A stretch of 64,000 bases of DNA. Source: Brachionus rotundiformis (Eukaryota; Rotifera; Eurotatoria; Ploima; Brachionidae). The first letter of the stretch is position 1, and every line of letters begins with the position of its first letter. The stretch is from assembly GCA_016802295.1 (NCBI GenBank), contig JAESIW010000180.1, forward strand, positions 1,739,619 through 1,803,618, given 5' to 3'. The translations under genes were made by a program, and so were the position numbers. The notes below the pieces were generated by a model. It was not told the origin of the DNA. It made no database searches and saw nothing but the letters and a program-made list of their open reading frames with translations. This document shows positions 25,396-38,511 of this stretch, piece after piece.

Positions 25396-26106
25396 TAAAA
25401 ATTTTTACTCTATTTTACCATTAAAAATTTTGATTGTAAGTAAATTTGCGTAAAAAAATGTAAATATTCTTTTTAAAAAAAATTTTTGTTTTTTTGAAAT
25501 TGCTCAAAAATTAACCAAATAGGAATTAATTGTGAAATTAAAAAATTTCTTACTAGAAAGAACTGATTTATCATAGAAGACAAGTCAAGTGACTTGAGCG
25601 AGTCCTTTAATTACCAGCTAAGAAGAATTGCCATAATTATATTAATCTGAGCATAGGTTACTTTTGATGATGAAAAAGATGATATTTACTTGAGGTCAAT
25701 AAGAATAAAGAGCAGAACATATTGGTAAGTGAGCAAAGAATGGAAATGTAAATGCATCCTAAAGAATATTGTGTTTCGTCTTAAATTTTTTTAATTTATT
25801 TAATTTTAGTTTTTCAGAACTCTTCACCAAATAAAAATTTAAGAAAAATATATATCATGAAAATAAAAGCTTATATTTAACCAAGGCATGAATTATTTTT
25901 TAACATTTTTGAAATAACCACTAAATTTGTAACCAATTGATACATATGTTTTTAACAAAAGATACGTGTAAAAATTTGAATGCATGCATAATTAAAATTG
26001 AATTATGTAAATGAAAAAAATTTCAAAATGAAAAATTCAAACTTTTTATAAACTAGAAGGAAATTTAAAATAGTATTTTTTTATAATTGGTTTATCAAGA
26101 TTAATA
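25396..26106. other. Spacer between the LINE and UBXN4
   Basis: About 700 AT-rich bases that include the UBXN4 promoter side. No motif I can support. Confidence 0.5.
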
Positions 26107-27862
26107 ATGGAATGGTATTCGGGTGACATTGGCGCTGGTATAGCAGAATCCAAAACAAAACAGCTTATATTCCTGGTTCATGTCTTTGGTATTTTTATTT
26201 TAGCTCATGAAAACAAAAGTTTAAGAAAACTTTCTAGACTCAAAAAATGAATTAAATAGTCAATTATGGTCTAATGAAGGCGTAATAGACAGTTGTAAAC
26301 AAAATTGTATTTCTCTTAAGCTTGATTCTGAATCCCAAGCTTGTTCTTTCTTCAAACAAATTTGTAATTATTTTAAAAATTTAAATTTATAAACATAAAA
26401 ATAAATAAATAAAAAAAGACCCAGTAACAGAATATCCAACTACTTATATGATAGGTCTAGATGGTAGACCCTTGGAAGTAATTTCAGGTGAAATTTCAAC
26501 AGATGAATTCGTTTCTAAATTTCAGAAAGCTATTGAAGTATTTTGGATAGTAGTATTTTAAGCTTTTAATTAAAAAACCAAATAAAGACTCATAATTTAT
26601 CTAAACAACCTTTGCCAAGCCAAGTTCCTAGTACTTCTAGTTCTGAGCCTAAAACCTCTGATAAATTACCTGAAAAACCTTCTGAGACCGAACAAAATCA
26701 GGCTCTTGATGATAAAGTTGCTCGGTAGTTTATTCTTTTTCTTAGTAAAAATTAACTTTCAAGTATATTTAGGGCCAAGGAAAAACTCAAAGAGATTCAA
26801 GAGAAAAAGCGAGCTGAAGAAGAAGAAAAAGAAAAGTCCAGTGAAATGGAAAGACGGAAATTAGGACAAGAGATTTTAAAAGCTAAACGTGAAAAAGAAG
26901 AACAAGAATTGAAAAAAATTGCTGAGGAAAAAAGAAAAGAAAAACTTGAGGATGAGTTGGCCAAGAAGCGTATTTTGGAGCAAATTCGTCAAGATCGCGA
27001 GGAAAAACAAAAAAAATTTGCGCAAGAGAAAAATCAAGCAGAGCAAGCTAAAGAAGCCGAGATTCGACGACTAGAACAGCAAAAAATTCTGGAAAAACAA
27101 GCCCAAGCTGCCAAAAATGCAAATATAGCTAGAATTCAATTCAGATTTGTTGATGGTTCATGTGTTAACAAACAATTTGATCCAAGTCAAACTTTGTCAG
27201 ATGCAAGAGATTTTGTCACACAAGTATTTATAAATTGTATTAACGTGACTTTTTTTAAATTATTCATAAAGAAATTGGTAGAAGCTAAAGAAAAAACTTC
27301 ATTTTCAATGCATACCACTTTTCCAAAAAGAAAATTTACCACAAATGACATGTCAAGCACATTAAAAGACTTAAGCCTTATTCCTTCTGCAACCATATTA
27401 ATAATTCCAGTATACATATTTTAAAAAATTTATTTTATTTTATTAAAATCTAAATTAAAAGGAAGATAATTCGTCAAGTTTTGGAAGTTTATCACCCAGA
27501 TCTATAACAACATCTGGTCCAGTTAGTTCTTTGGTCACAGTAACTACAGATATTTTTTCATTTTTTTGGTCTTTGATCTCCACAGTATGGGGAGTTGTAA
27601 CATCATTGTTTGGTTTTGGTCCAAGTCGTCCAACCAATACCAGTCAAATCAATTCTAGTAATAATCAAAGACAAGATAGATCACCACAGGTTCAGTCAAA
27701 GTAAGTTCAAAAATATATTTTTTTAGAGATATAAATAAATTAAATAATTTAAAAAGCTTAAGGCAAAGAAATATAAATAACAATGTGAGAAATTTGAATG
27801 ATTTAAGAGGTGATGATGATGAAAATGCTACTTGGAATGGAAATTCAACTCAACAAATGTGA
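26107..27862 (+). CDS. UBXN4: UBX domain protein 4 (erasin) homologue
   Basis: Eight exons: 26107-26188, 26238-26363, 26419-26537, 26588-26724, 26773-27223, 27272-27409, 27462-27700 and 27757-27862. They give 465 residues (human UBXN4 is about 508). The N-terminal thioredoxin-like UAS region starts MEWYSGDIGAGIAESK and holds YPTTYMIGLDGRPLEVISG. A charged coiled coil (about 170-275) precedes the UBX domain (ARIQFRFVDGS to LIPSATILIIP). A hydrophobic hairpin (IFSFFWSLISTVWGVVTSLF) is the membrane anchor. The extreme C terminus, DENATWNGNSTQQM, is nearly identical to the vertebrate one. UBXN4 recruits VCP/p97 to the ER membrane for ERAD. The 48-nt intron 27224-27271 is a multiple of three and has no stop; I removed it because the UBX domain reads through cleanly without it. 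Confidence 0.94.
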
Positions 27863-29813
27863 ATCATTTAAAGACTAATGAATGTTTTATTTAAATTTTT
27901 GAAATTTTTTGAAATCTATTTTAGAATAAATGGTAAAAAGTAACCAGAAAAATCATATATTTTTTACTCATGCTCTTATGATCCATTTATTTTATTTATT
28001 CTAGAATTAAATGTTTTATTTAATAAAAATATATCATCAAGCTTAAATGAAATTTTATACGAACTTACTAATCAAACCAATGTCAAATGTAACTGAAATT
28101 AATTAAGGTATATTTTATTTTATTTTTAACAAAAAAAATTATTTAAATTAAAAAAGGATTATTTAATACTTAAAAAATAAGTTTCTAATTATTCAATTAT
28201 TTTGAGTATTAAATTAATAATTCGAATCAATCATAATTATTGTTGATAAATTTAACTAATTAATTAATTTTTAAAATTTTAGTTTTTCTAATTATTTAAT
28301 ATGCTTTTTGATACTATTAGATTTTTTTTAAACTAAGTTTGAAAACATTTAAATTAATTTTAAAATTAGATAGAAAAATTCAAAGTTTAAGTTTTGAAAA
28401 TTAATTTTAAGAATTTTCAATAAAATATTTTTCACTTTTTTGTCAAGATGAATTTAATCATGTAATTTAAATAATCATTCTCAAAAATTATTAAATAAGA
28501 AGAGTATTAGACTATTTTTTTGTTTTTTAAAATTTAATGTTATTAGATATTTTTAAGTTGATCAAGACAAACATTATGCATTATTCTGCATATTAAAAAG
28601 CATTCAATCTTTATCATCAAAATATATCTGTGTAATTATTTATATTTATAATAATAATAATTTCTATGATCTTTTTAATTTGATAGTTGAAATTATTTAA
28701 AAACTATAATAAGCTCTAATAATTTTTAAAGACTTAAATGTATAGATATTATTTGAAAAAGTGAAATAAGAATTATTCCCTTCTTATTTATACAAACCAT
28801 AAGAAATATAATGAATTGGTTAAATCTTATTTTTTTATGTGACGAAAAAGCTCACTTTTGATCATTTTTTCTTAATTTATGATTTTATTAGAACTTTTTT
28901 AAAATTCTGTTCATACTAAACAAAAAAAAAGATCTCTTTAATATAATTTAACCACCAAATTTTATTACACCGTATTTTTATATTTAATTTAAAAATAAAA
29001 AAACAAAAGTAGGATCAAATATCACTTAAATTTATTTTGTAAAATTAATCAAAGTTCAAAAATATTCTTGGTTAAGAAATTTAAATTTTAGAAGATATGA
29101 CTCAAAGTGTATGAATTTCATGATGGCTTTTGTATCAATTGAATCATTAGTGCAAAAAACACCAATACCAAGTAGACTTGATATGAAAATTTTTTTTTGT
29201 GCTCATGCCTAAAACAAACGACTTGATTCTTGAAAAAAATAGCTCAACCGTATAGTTAATAGAGAATGGATATTTTTGTCTTTAAAAAAATGGCCTCAAT
29301 CCATTACCAAATTTAATTGTCAGTTTTTTTAAACTTTCATGAACATGATTTATTTTGCCTTTTAAAAAATTGTCTTCACAAGCCTTGTGTATTTGAATGT
29401 AGTTGATCTAAAACCTTGACTATTTTGCTAATTACTTGATTGCTATTTAAAATATGTTGAAAAATTTTATAATCAATAATTAATCAAATTGTTCAGCTAA
29501 AAAATGTTCAAGTTTTAGATCAATTGAGGTGGTTCCATTTGGTGATTTGCTCGTGAATTAGTTTTTTCTGAGAATATTACATAACTTTGATGTTTATCTA
29601 GCCAAGTGATCATTTCGCAAATAGAATATAACAAAATATATAATATAATGTAATCAATTCATTATTAAAAAATAAATTTTCACAGATAAAAATTAACCAA
29701 GTAAAATTTTTCAAGCTTGATTTAAATGGTTGTTTTAAATCCTCTCTAAGCTTATACTTATATATTTCGAATAAATTTATATATTCTTTTCTCTAGTTTT
29801 ACAAGATCGAAAC
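27863..29813. other. AT-rich spacer between UBXN4 and the astacin gene
   Basis: About 1.95 kb, dominated by A and T runs. No exon-like stretch or repeat with support. Confidence 0.6.
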
Positions 29814-32800
29814 ATGTTTTTTTTAAAGTTATTTTTTATATTTATACTAATACAGGTAAATTGATATATGTCGATTGAAAAAATAATGGTTAATTCACAT
29901 TTAAGGACCTCTTAACAAATATTACTGAAATTGCCGATGTTAGACATGCTTCTCATGTTTTTGAGCCAGGACAACTCGAACCTAAAATAGTAAACAAATC
30001 ATTTTTGAGATAAAATTTTATTTTTTTTGACCAGGAAATGAAATGGGAGCCTTCTGAAGAGAAAAACCTTGAATTTAAATCTGAAATAGAAGACTTTATA
30101 ATCGAAGGCGATATTTTGGTCAAGTTCAATAGAAGCCAAAGAAACAAGAGAAAGATAGTCAACGAAATAAATCTAAGATCAAATCAGCCAACTAGATGGC
30201 CACAGAAAATAATACCTTACCAATTCGATCCCAATTTTCGTAAATTATCAGTGTTAAGCATAAAAATTGATTTAAAATTTTATTTTTTTAGCTTCTGACA
30301 TGATTTCGTTGTTCAAACAGGCAGTTGACCATTGGCATCAGTATACATGCATTAGATTTGAGCCTTATGACCAACAAAAACATGCACTGCATAGAAGTAG
30401 AGTTTATGTTGAATTCTCAAATATGTAAAGCTATTATCTCAAGTTATTATCTTTTTTTTATCCTTAATTTTTAGATGCGGATCGTTAATCGGCTACAATT
30501 ATGATAAAAACCAAAGACTATCAAAAACAAATGTTTATCTAGGCAGAGTTTGTTCTGTAAGAAGTGATAATTTTTTTAAGATATTTTTATAGTGACTTTT
30601 TTTTAAAAGCTTGGTAATATAATTCACGAACTTGGTCACGTAATAGGATTTCGTCACGAACAAAGTAGAATAGGTAAAAATTTCAATCTGTAAAATTAAT
30701 AAATCAAGTTTTATTTTATATTAGCAATTTAATTTTATCTTGTATTGTTTTTAATATTATTTTGAATTCAAAAGATAGAGATGCTCATATAAGAATAAAT
30801 TTTCAAAAGCTAAAACCTGCATTCGCTGCCCAATATTATGCAATGACTGATTCTCAGCCAGGCTATTATGGAATTCCGTATGATCTATCAAGTGTAATGC
30901 ATTACGGAAGTGGTGGTGGAGCAATTAGTGCATTGGATTCGAATCGGAATTTTCTAATGGGACAACGAAATGGACTTAGCTTTCTGGATATTCAGATGGC
31001 CAATTTAGCCTACAAGTGTAACGGTAAGCAAAAATGATTTCAAATTAATAGTGTTACGTATATTTATAAAAGAAAACTGTGATGAAAATCTAATTTGTCA
31101 AAATGGTGGATTCTTGGACCAGTTTTGCAAGTGCTTTTGTCCAAAAGGAACTTATGGGTTTTATTGTGAAAAAATTTTTAGTGATATTGATTGTGAGTAA
31201 TATTAAATGCGCTAAATTTTAAAAAATAGTGATTTTATAAAGATAAGAGATCAGCGGTTAGAATAGATAAAATAGAGGAAACAATGAAATGTACATTTGA
31301 CCATGAAAGTCTTTGTAGCTGGACAAACGACAAGGCGCGATCAACCCAAAATTGGATCTTCAATAGACCTGAATTAAGAGGATTCACAGATACTCAACAT
31401 TACTTTAGCAAGACTAAAGTTAAATTGGGTCCACAGAATGGAGACAGATTGGGAAATTTAGGTAGGTCTTCGATCATAAAAAGTTATAAGCAACTATTTT
31501 TGAGTTAATTTTTTTAAAAATTAAAAAATATAAGAACAGTTTTTATTTTATTTAATTTTTCAAATTTTTAATAGAGAGTAGCTACATCTATTTAAATAGT
31601 GTGCGTAAAGCTAGGTCCAATTCCAATGCAATCTTATCATCACCACCAATAACTGTAGATACACCTTATCCAGTTTGTTTAAAGTAAAAAAAAAAGGAAA
31701 AAAAATTGTTATCTTAATTAACATTCAAAATTTAGATTTTGGTATAATATGTATCAAGGTGTTAATAATTATGGTTATTCGATAAAGATTGGTTCATTAA
31801 GTGTTTCAATTCGTTTGTTTAACGGAGAAACAAAAACAATTTGGAAAAAAGAGGGCGATCAAGGACCAAGTTGGAAGCAACAAGAGTTGGACATTTTTCT
31901 CGAGCCACCTGTATCTTCAATAAACTTTGAGGGTCAACTTGACGGAGCTAATTATGGGGATTTGTGTATTGATGATATTGTTTTAAAGAGGGGAAAATGT
32001 CAAGAAGGTACAAATTATATTTTGTTTGGTCATTTTTTTAAAGCTTTATTGCCAAGAATTAAGTTTTGGAGACTGGTCTGAATGGTCGAAATGCAGTGCT
32101 GATTGTGGAAAAGGAATTCAATCTAGGACTAGGTCGTGTTCTTATTCGGACGGGAGTTCAAATTTTGATCTTTGTTCCAAAGTAAATTCAGAAGCCAAAG
32201 ATTGTGAAGGTCAAAATTGTGCCGATATGAAAATTGATAAAAAAACAGCTTATTTTTCGTCCTGGTCTGAATGGTCTCCATGTACTGCCGGATGCATTTC
32301 TTTTAAAAAAAGATATCGAACATGCATTAATTCTAATCTGGGAAATTGTAATGGTAAAAAAACTGAGGTGTCCATTTGTTCAAACTGCAGAGCCAAAAGG
32401 AACATTTTATATAAAGAATTGACTAAATTGTTCAGGAATACTACGGAAATAAAGGATGATGCCGGTATTCTTTATAATTATGGTTTTTATTTGTGTTAAA
32501 GTATAATTTTCTGTGAAGAAGATGTATTAAGTGATTGGTCGGAATGGTCGTCTTGTTATGCAATGAAAGACGAATGTGATCCTGGGATCCAGATAAGGAG
32601 GAAAACATGTCTATCAAGTAAATGCCAAGATGAACCAAAACAAGTTAGAAAATGTGAAAAATTGTATAATAAAGACTTAAAAGACTTTTGTTCAAATATA
32701 AATACAAAATTAGGTAATTTTTATATTTTTTGTTTTAATATTAAAAGCTTGTCTTTTTTAAAAAAACAAAAAGAATTTTCATTAAAATTTAACAACGAAA

Positions 32801-34024
32801 ACGAAGAAACATTTTCAAATAAGAGTCAATTTTTTAATATAATTGACTTGAGCATGTCAAATAGACTAAAATCATATGTAATTGATATAAATTGGATAAA
32901 AAATAATGATAATATAAATTTTACACTTCATTCAACTAAAAATATAAGTTTAAATGAAAATTATTGCTTTGAAATTTTTGTTGGAAACCAAATACAGCAT
33001 GAAATTTCAATTTTTAATTTAAATAAGTATAAGAAACTTGAACAAAATGAATTAGGTAAATCATTGATTTATTTAATAGACTGATTTAATTTTTTAAAAA
33101 TTACATAGAAAACAGATTAAATCATTTCTATTTGAATATTGATAAGAATAAAAATGTTTCCGAGTTGACAGTCGATTTTATGATAAAGATTAAAAAAAAG
33201 ATAATCCCTGGCTTGAGCTACTTTACTGCTCCGTTGTTCTTAAAGAGTGTTTTTTTGTCACAGGGAACTTGTCAGAAAAATATGGAAAAAAAAGTGTAAG
33301 TTATTTTATATAACTTTAATTTTTATCTATATATTCATATTTTAAATTTTAAATAGAGATTCTGATGGTGATCTAACAGTTGATATTAATTTTTCTGCAA
33401 ATGATAAAATTTTAAAAGCACTTAATATGAAGACTTTAAGTTCTTTTGATGATAATAATGCAAGATTTAGACAAAATGGTAAGTTATCTGACTACTAATA
33501 GTCACAATTTAACTAAAAAACTTAATTAATTTGATTCTTAATTAAGATTTTAAACTTAACTTTGAGTAAATAATAATTGTTATTTTTAGAATACGGACAA
33601 TGCGGTGGGATTTATGACTTAAGTATTTCTAAGCAAATGACAATATCAAGTCCTTTATATCCTTACGAGTATCCATCTGGTGCCAATTGTATTTACCTTA
33701 TAAAAGTAATTTTTATGAAACATTTTAAAACCAGTCAATTTTAAATAATTGATTTTTAAGTCTCCTCCTGGCACCAAAATACAACTTAAAGTCATTGACT
33801 TAGATCTACAAAAAACAAGTTTTAATTTTTGCCTTGACAGTTTGGAATTACGCTACTATCACTTGGGTCAGCCTGGTCCTATTTTTTGCGGCACATTTAC
33901 TCGTCAAAATCAATTAGAGCTTATCAGTTATAAAAACGTGATAATGATTATTTTTAAAAGTGACTGGGTTCAAGCTAGAAATAGACGTGGTTTTAGATTA
34001 AAAACCGAATATGGTTATTTTTAA
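29814..34024 (+). CDS. Secreted astacin metalloprotease with EGF, MAM, three TSP1 and CUB domains
   Basis: A hydrophobic signal peptide (MFFLKLFFIFILIQ) opens the protein, followed by a propeptide. The mature catalytic domain begins RWPQKIIPYQFDP. The zinc site is HELGHVIGFRHEQSR (exon 30610-30673), with the Met-turn SSVMHYGS. An EGF-like module (exon 31073-31192) has CQNGGF and CKCFCPKGTYG. A MAM domain (exons 31243-32007) runs from CTFDHESLCSW to LCIDDIVLKRGKC. Two thrombospondin type 1 repeats (GDWSEWSKCSADCG, SSWSEWSPCTAGC) lie in exon 32057-32464; a third (SDWSEWSSC) follows from 32519. An unassigned region of about 270 residues and a C-terminal CUB domain (CGGIYDLS to the last exon at 33749-34024) complete it. 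Exon phases agree up to 32713. The intron 32714-32773 (60 nt) is stopless and its removal is less certain. Expected role: extracellular proteolysis of matrix or precursor proteins. Confidence 0.88.
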
Positions 34025-34065
34025 TTTTGTTTTTACCTAAATTTAATCTATTGTAAATATTGTCT

Positions 34066-34071
34066 AATAAA
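34066..34071 (+). promoter_or_regulatory. Polyadenylation signal of the astacin gene
   Basis: AATAAA lies 42 bases after the astacin stop codon. Confidence 0.45.
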
Positions 34072-34173
34072 TAAAGTAATAAAAATTCAACCTGTGCTCC
34101 TTTTGATCAAAACTAACTCTCTATAGACATAAAATAAATTTTATTACGAATCAGTGGAGGCTTTAAATTGCTT

Positions 34174-34185
34174 GTTGCTAAGCAT
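34174..34185 (+). promoter_or_regulatory. RFX X-box-like site upstream of CFAP157
   Basis: GTTGCTAAGCAT sits 113 bases before the CFAP157 ATG. GTTGCT is a full left half-site of the RFX X-box (GTNRCY-type), and AAGCAT keeps part of the right half. RFX factors drive ciliary genes in animals, so the placement fits; binding is inference. Confidence 0.4.
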
Positions 34186-34297
34186 TTCACTGAAAATATT
34201 GTTGATATAGTTTTCATTTTAGTTTTTCAAACATAATATTAAATTAATATCTTTGTTTGGTGTCTACCAATTAATGTTAGCTGAATAATTAACCAAA

Positions 34298-36387
34298 ATG
34301 GGCAAAAAAGATAAAGGAAAAGGTAAAGGAAAAAAAGGAAAGGGAAAGAAAGAGAAAATTGAACCAGAGCCCACTGAGGAACATGTAGACGAAAATACCA
34401 AGCAATTTTTTTTACTTCAAATCAGAGACTTGGAAGACAGATTAAAAAGGTACCAGACAAAATGCGACGACTTGGAATTAATAGCCAAAAAATATGAGAC
34501 CCAATACGAGACCTCGAATAATGACAAACGGGACATCGTCAGCAATTTAAAAAAAGAAATTGATAAAAAGAATGATGATATTTTGGACTTGAATGACAAA
34601 CTCGTTGGATTGCAACAAGCCAAAGACTCGGAAAAGGAAGCATTTGACAAACAATTGACTGATTTGAGAACTGAATTTCAAGAAAACAAGGACATTTTGA
34701 CTAACCAAAATAATACTCTCAGTAAACATAAAATTAAAATTAAAATTTGATTTAATAAGAAATTTTAAGTGGCCAAATTGACTGCATTGGAAGAGTTCAA
34801 GTCCCACAAAGAAGAGCTGACTAAAAAGCTTACTTCTTTAGAGGAGCAAATTGTATTTTTACAAGATGATCATCAAAACAAAATCAATGATATTGAAAAA
34901 AAAGTTATCATTGACAAAGATAGGTAACTTACAAATATTTTTTGAAGAAAATAAATATATATTTTTTGTCTCAATATAGACTTAAAAAAGAGATGATTGT
35001 AAAAGTTAGTCAGGTAGCTGCTGAATTTCGACGCGTTTCCAACAAACAAATGGCTGATACTACCAAAAGAACAATCAAAGAAAATGTTTCCATAAATAAC
35101 CAGCTTCAAAAAATGTCCGAAAAGGTTATCGAAGCTATTCAAGAGAATGACGAAAAAAAAATTAAAGTATAATTATTAGGAATTTTTAAATTTAATTATT
35201 TATTTTTAATTTGTTTTAGGAAAAAGTTATCAAACAGCAAATCGATCTTTTGGAAGATAATGAAAAAGAACTTGCCAAAAAAAATGTCAACAATCTTAAG
35301 ATAATTCGTCTTTTGACCGAAAAATGCCGCAATCAAGAAGCAACCATAAACGAGCTTGAAGAAAAGTTCAATGAGCTGAAAGAAGTTGAATCTAACAATT
35401 TAGAATTAACAGAACAAGTTCATGATTTAGAGTAAAAAATTAAAATTATGTCTGAGATGTATTTTTTGTAATTTTAATTTTTTTTTTTTTAATTAAGAAA
35501 AAAAATTTCTGATTACCAAGAGAACAATCAAAAATTAGATAATAAACTCAAATATGTGGAAAATGAATTAAAAGAAACCAACAAGCACAAACTGAAGATT
35601 GAGCGTGTTCTTAAGCAAGCAACTGATTCCCTAGTTATTGCTCTTTCAGTAAAAATATTTTTATTAATAAAAAGAAATAAAATTATTTATTTTTTTAAAT
35701 TAGAAAAATGCTGTTTCTAAAGACAGTGAGTGGAATGATGTTGAAAAACGCGACAACATGCTCGAAAACATGCTCATTTTGTTGAATAGTGCTGCTAATC
35801 TGGGATTCGGTCCAAGTCCACAGGCTTTTAACTCAGAAATCACTCAACGACCGAGAACAAGTGAATACCCTGGAAGTGGAAAAGGAATACGCAAAAAGTT
35901 AGCTTTAAAATAAAATCATTGAATTGGTAAAATACCATTTTTTAGTCAAAAAGCCCCTGAGGACTCCCAGCAACACACATTTGCGGCACACTACAAAATT
36001 GTAAGTTTTTAAGATTAAATTTAAAAAATTAAATTTTTCTTTTAACAAAGGGTGACTTGGGCATCGTTCCTAGAGAATCTGAACATATTTTGACCAATTA
36101 TGAAAAAATGAAATTTATCTATCCAAAAAAAGAATTGAACAATTTGCAAAAATTAATCCGAAAATCAGTTGCGACTCAAACCGTGGACTTTACAAAAGTA
36201 TATTTAGTGACAAGATAGATATCAGTTTTAGATCTAATTTTTAAAATAAAAGGCATCAATTTTTGGAATTGAACCTGAGAGCGATATTCATCCGATTTAT
36301 GAAAACAAAAATAAAACTGGTCCAACTAAATCACATATATTGATGCCAATTAATGGACAGCAAAGAGTTACAGATAAAGTTTTTTAA
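34298..36387 (+). CDS. CFAP157: Cilia- and flagella-associated protein 157
   Basis: Coiled-coil protein in about nine exons, starting with a lysine- and glycine-rich head (MGKKDKGKGKGKKGKGKKEK). The diagnostic stretch FLLQIRDLEDRLKRYQTKCD matches the CFAP157 consensus (IQIRDLEDRLARYQ). Then come KEAFDKQLTDLRTEFQENKD, TALEEFKSHKEELTKKLTSL, DKDRLKKEMIVKVSQVAAEF and TTKRTIKENVSINNQLQKMS, all in family order. The C-terminal GDLGIVPRESE also matches. CFAP157 is a basal-body and axoneme protein needed for motile cilium structure, downstream of FoxJ1 in vertebrates. The last exon ends TDKVF at 36387. An X-box-like site lies just upstream. Individual exon borders in the middle were read by eye; donors and acceptors are canonical. 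Confidence 0.9.
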
Positions 36388-37012
36388 AATAAATTCGCAT
36401 TGATGTAAAAAAGTTTAATTTAATAAATGATCCTATTAGAATTAAGTTCAATTTCTAAGTTCAACAGAATATATTTTAGGAATAATAAATCTATCTTGTT
36501 TTATTTTTGTTTAAATTTTATCAAAATTATGTCACCCATTCGTGATATAACAAGAAAAGAGTTCACAAGATTTAAAAAGTCCCCTAATTTGTTTTATTTG
36601 AGTTGATTGAACACAATTAAATTGTTCAAAATAGAATAAGCATTTATTCATTGAATCTATTAAATTAAAAACGAAGACTTGCGCCATTCGGACGAACCCT
36701 GGGGTCTTCCCCTCAATTATATATTTAATAAAAATAATAATATTAAATTAAAATTTCATTAATACATATATATATATGAGATATAATTGCACATATTTTA
36801 CTATTGAATACATTTAAATTTTCTACAATTTTTATGGGATATAATTAAAAAAGGCATGTTATTATTAATTATGTTATTAATATTGAAATAAATAAAAAAA
36901 TTAATACAATTTATATCAAATTAGAGCAAAAATGATTAAATATCGACAAAAATAATATTCACTTTTTTATTTTTTTGTTTGTTTGATCCAACTGGTCTAC
37001 CGCATTTTTTTT
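36388..37012. other. Spacer between convergent CFAP157 and the SWIM gene
   Basis: About 620 bases. A GC-rich patch near 36670-36712 includes GAAGAC at 36673 pairing with GTCTTC at 36704. It is not a tRNA and I cannot assign it. Confidence 0.45.
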
Positions 37013-37984
37013 TTAAACTTGGAGTTGTGGAGTAACCACTGGGGTCCATTTGAGACGAATTTTTTTTGATATTGGCTCTTGTACAGGCGGATCGCCCGAA
37101 TCTGATTCTTCATATATGCTTATATACAAAACGTTAACATTTTGATTTTCATTTGGCTGACGAGTTAAGGCATTGGTTGTAGCTTTAGGGCGACCTGGAC
37201 GACGCTTTCTTTCAAGTGGAATGTTCATTGAAAATTCTTTGATATGACAAAGTTCTTATAAATAAAATTTAATAAAAGTTTTAGAGAATTGTTAGGCGAA
37301 TAATAACTCATTTAGCCGAGAACAAACTGAACTCACATGATCATATTTATAGTTCTTAAGCCAATCTTTGCAACTACAAGTGCTTAGCTTCCATTCGTCT
37401 CGATTAACTTGAATAACATTGATTTAATTAATGTTTTGAATGAACTAGTCGAAGTCGGTAAAATTATCAAAATTATTACTCGCATATGTTTTGACTTCGA
37501 TGTCGCCTATTGAAAATCGTTCTTTGCCGGACACGAAATAATTTGATCCGATTTTGATTACACGTTTATCGAGGCGTTGCCATTGATAAGCATCTGTCCA
37601 ATCTTTTGTTGTTATGATTGGTTTCGTATAAAAAATCTCGAAATTGGCATTGGGGACTTGAGTCGTTTCGTTGTTTCCATCTAATACTTGAATAACTGGA
37701 TTGTGTCTTTTAGACCATTTTTCAACCAAATTGAACATTTCATCTGATGACATAATTCGTCTTTTGCTTTTCCCATTTTGAATGATCATGAGCCTCGTCT
37801 GTCATTTCAATAAGGATAGAGTTTTTAAAACTATTAAGTTATAAACGAATTATACATTTTGTACATTGATACCAAATGACATCGCCAGGTAAATTTTTCC
37901 TTTTCCTCTATTTTTTTCCACTTGTTCTGGTTTAATGGACTCATCTTGGCTTAAGTTGTTTGTATAACACCAATACAAACTCAT
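37013..37984 (-). pseudogene. SWIM-type zinc-finger gene fragment, transposase-related
   Basis: Best reading has exons 37984-37865, 37798-37480, 37407-37333 and a last exon ending at 37013. The first reads MSLYWCYTNNLSQDES and the second KWSKRHNPVIQVLDGN. The third and fourth give a SWIM-like segment, CSCKDWLKNYKYDH, followed by LCHIKEF and the basic tail RKRRPGRPKATTNALTRQ. That tail is typical of the region after the SWIM finger in MULE-type transposases and their domesticated relatives. The third zinc ligand is altered: a tyrosine stands where the family has cysteine before the final histidine. The last intron needs a weak donor (GTTCAG) to keep the frame, because the stronger GTGAGT nearby breaks it. 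No transposase catalytic domain is present. A decayed fragment is the best call; a small host gene is the alternative. Confidence 0.5.
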
Positions 37985-38185
37985 CTTGTCGGAATCAGCT
38001 TTAGAAAGCCTTTAATTAATTATTGAAAAAAAAGTTTTTTTAGATATACATTTGTTTCAATTAGATCAAATTAGCTGTCAAAGAAATAAAAAAGTTTCTA
38101 AGTTAATCATATTTGACATTATTTAATTTAATTGTACTAACAAAAAATATTTGACCCTAACATCAATATTTTTGTTTTTTAAAAA

Positions 38186-38325
38186 TATTATACGCGATTA
38201 AAAAATGGGATAAAAATACGTAATATAATAAAACTAAATTTTCAATGAAGTAGATTGAGGGAAATCGGTTCTTTAGATTTCTGGGATAAAAATAAGAAGG
38301 ACATAATCGAGCTTTTACTGTAGAA
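38186..38325 (+). repeat. Dispersed repeat, copy A
   Basis: About 140 bases sharing long blocks with 63406-63553, including ACTAAATT, GTAGATTGAGG versus ATAGATTGAGG, AAATCGGT and TTTCTGGGATAAAAATAAGA. Same orientation in both places. Probably the end of an unidentified mobile element. Confidence 0.65.
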
Positions 38326-38511
38326 ATAAATGATCAAAAATATGGTAATATAAATAAAAAATTCTTATTGAGTTTATATTTTATATTAGAAAAGTTTGAT
38401 TTTTAAAAGATTTTAATAATTTTATTATTTTTTAAATTGATTTAATAAAAGTAACAAGTTATTTGGTGTTAATTGGTGTCTTTAATCTACATTTATATAC
38501 TTTTGTATCTA

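Noticed and set aside
30762..34024. Considered as several separate genes (protease, MAM, TSP1, CUB)
   Set aside because: Exon phases run on continuously from the signal peptide through the MAM and first TSP1 modules, and the later modules follow on the same strand with no new start.
36670..36712. GC-rich hairpin-like patch considered as a tRNA
   Set aside because: No A box, no B box and no cloverleaf.
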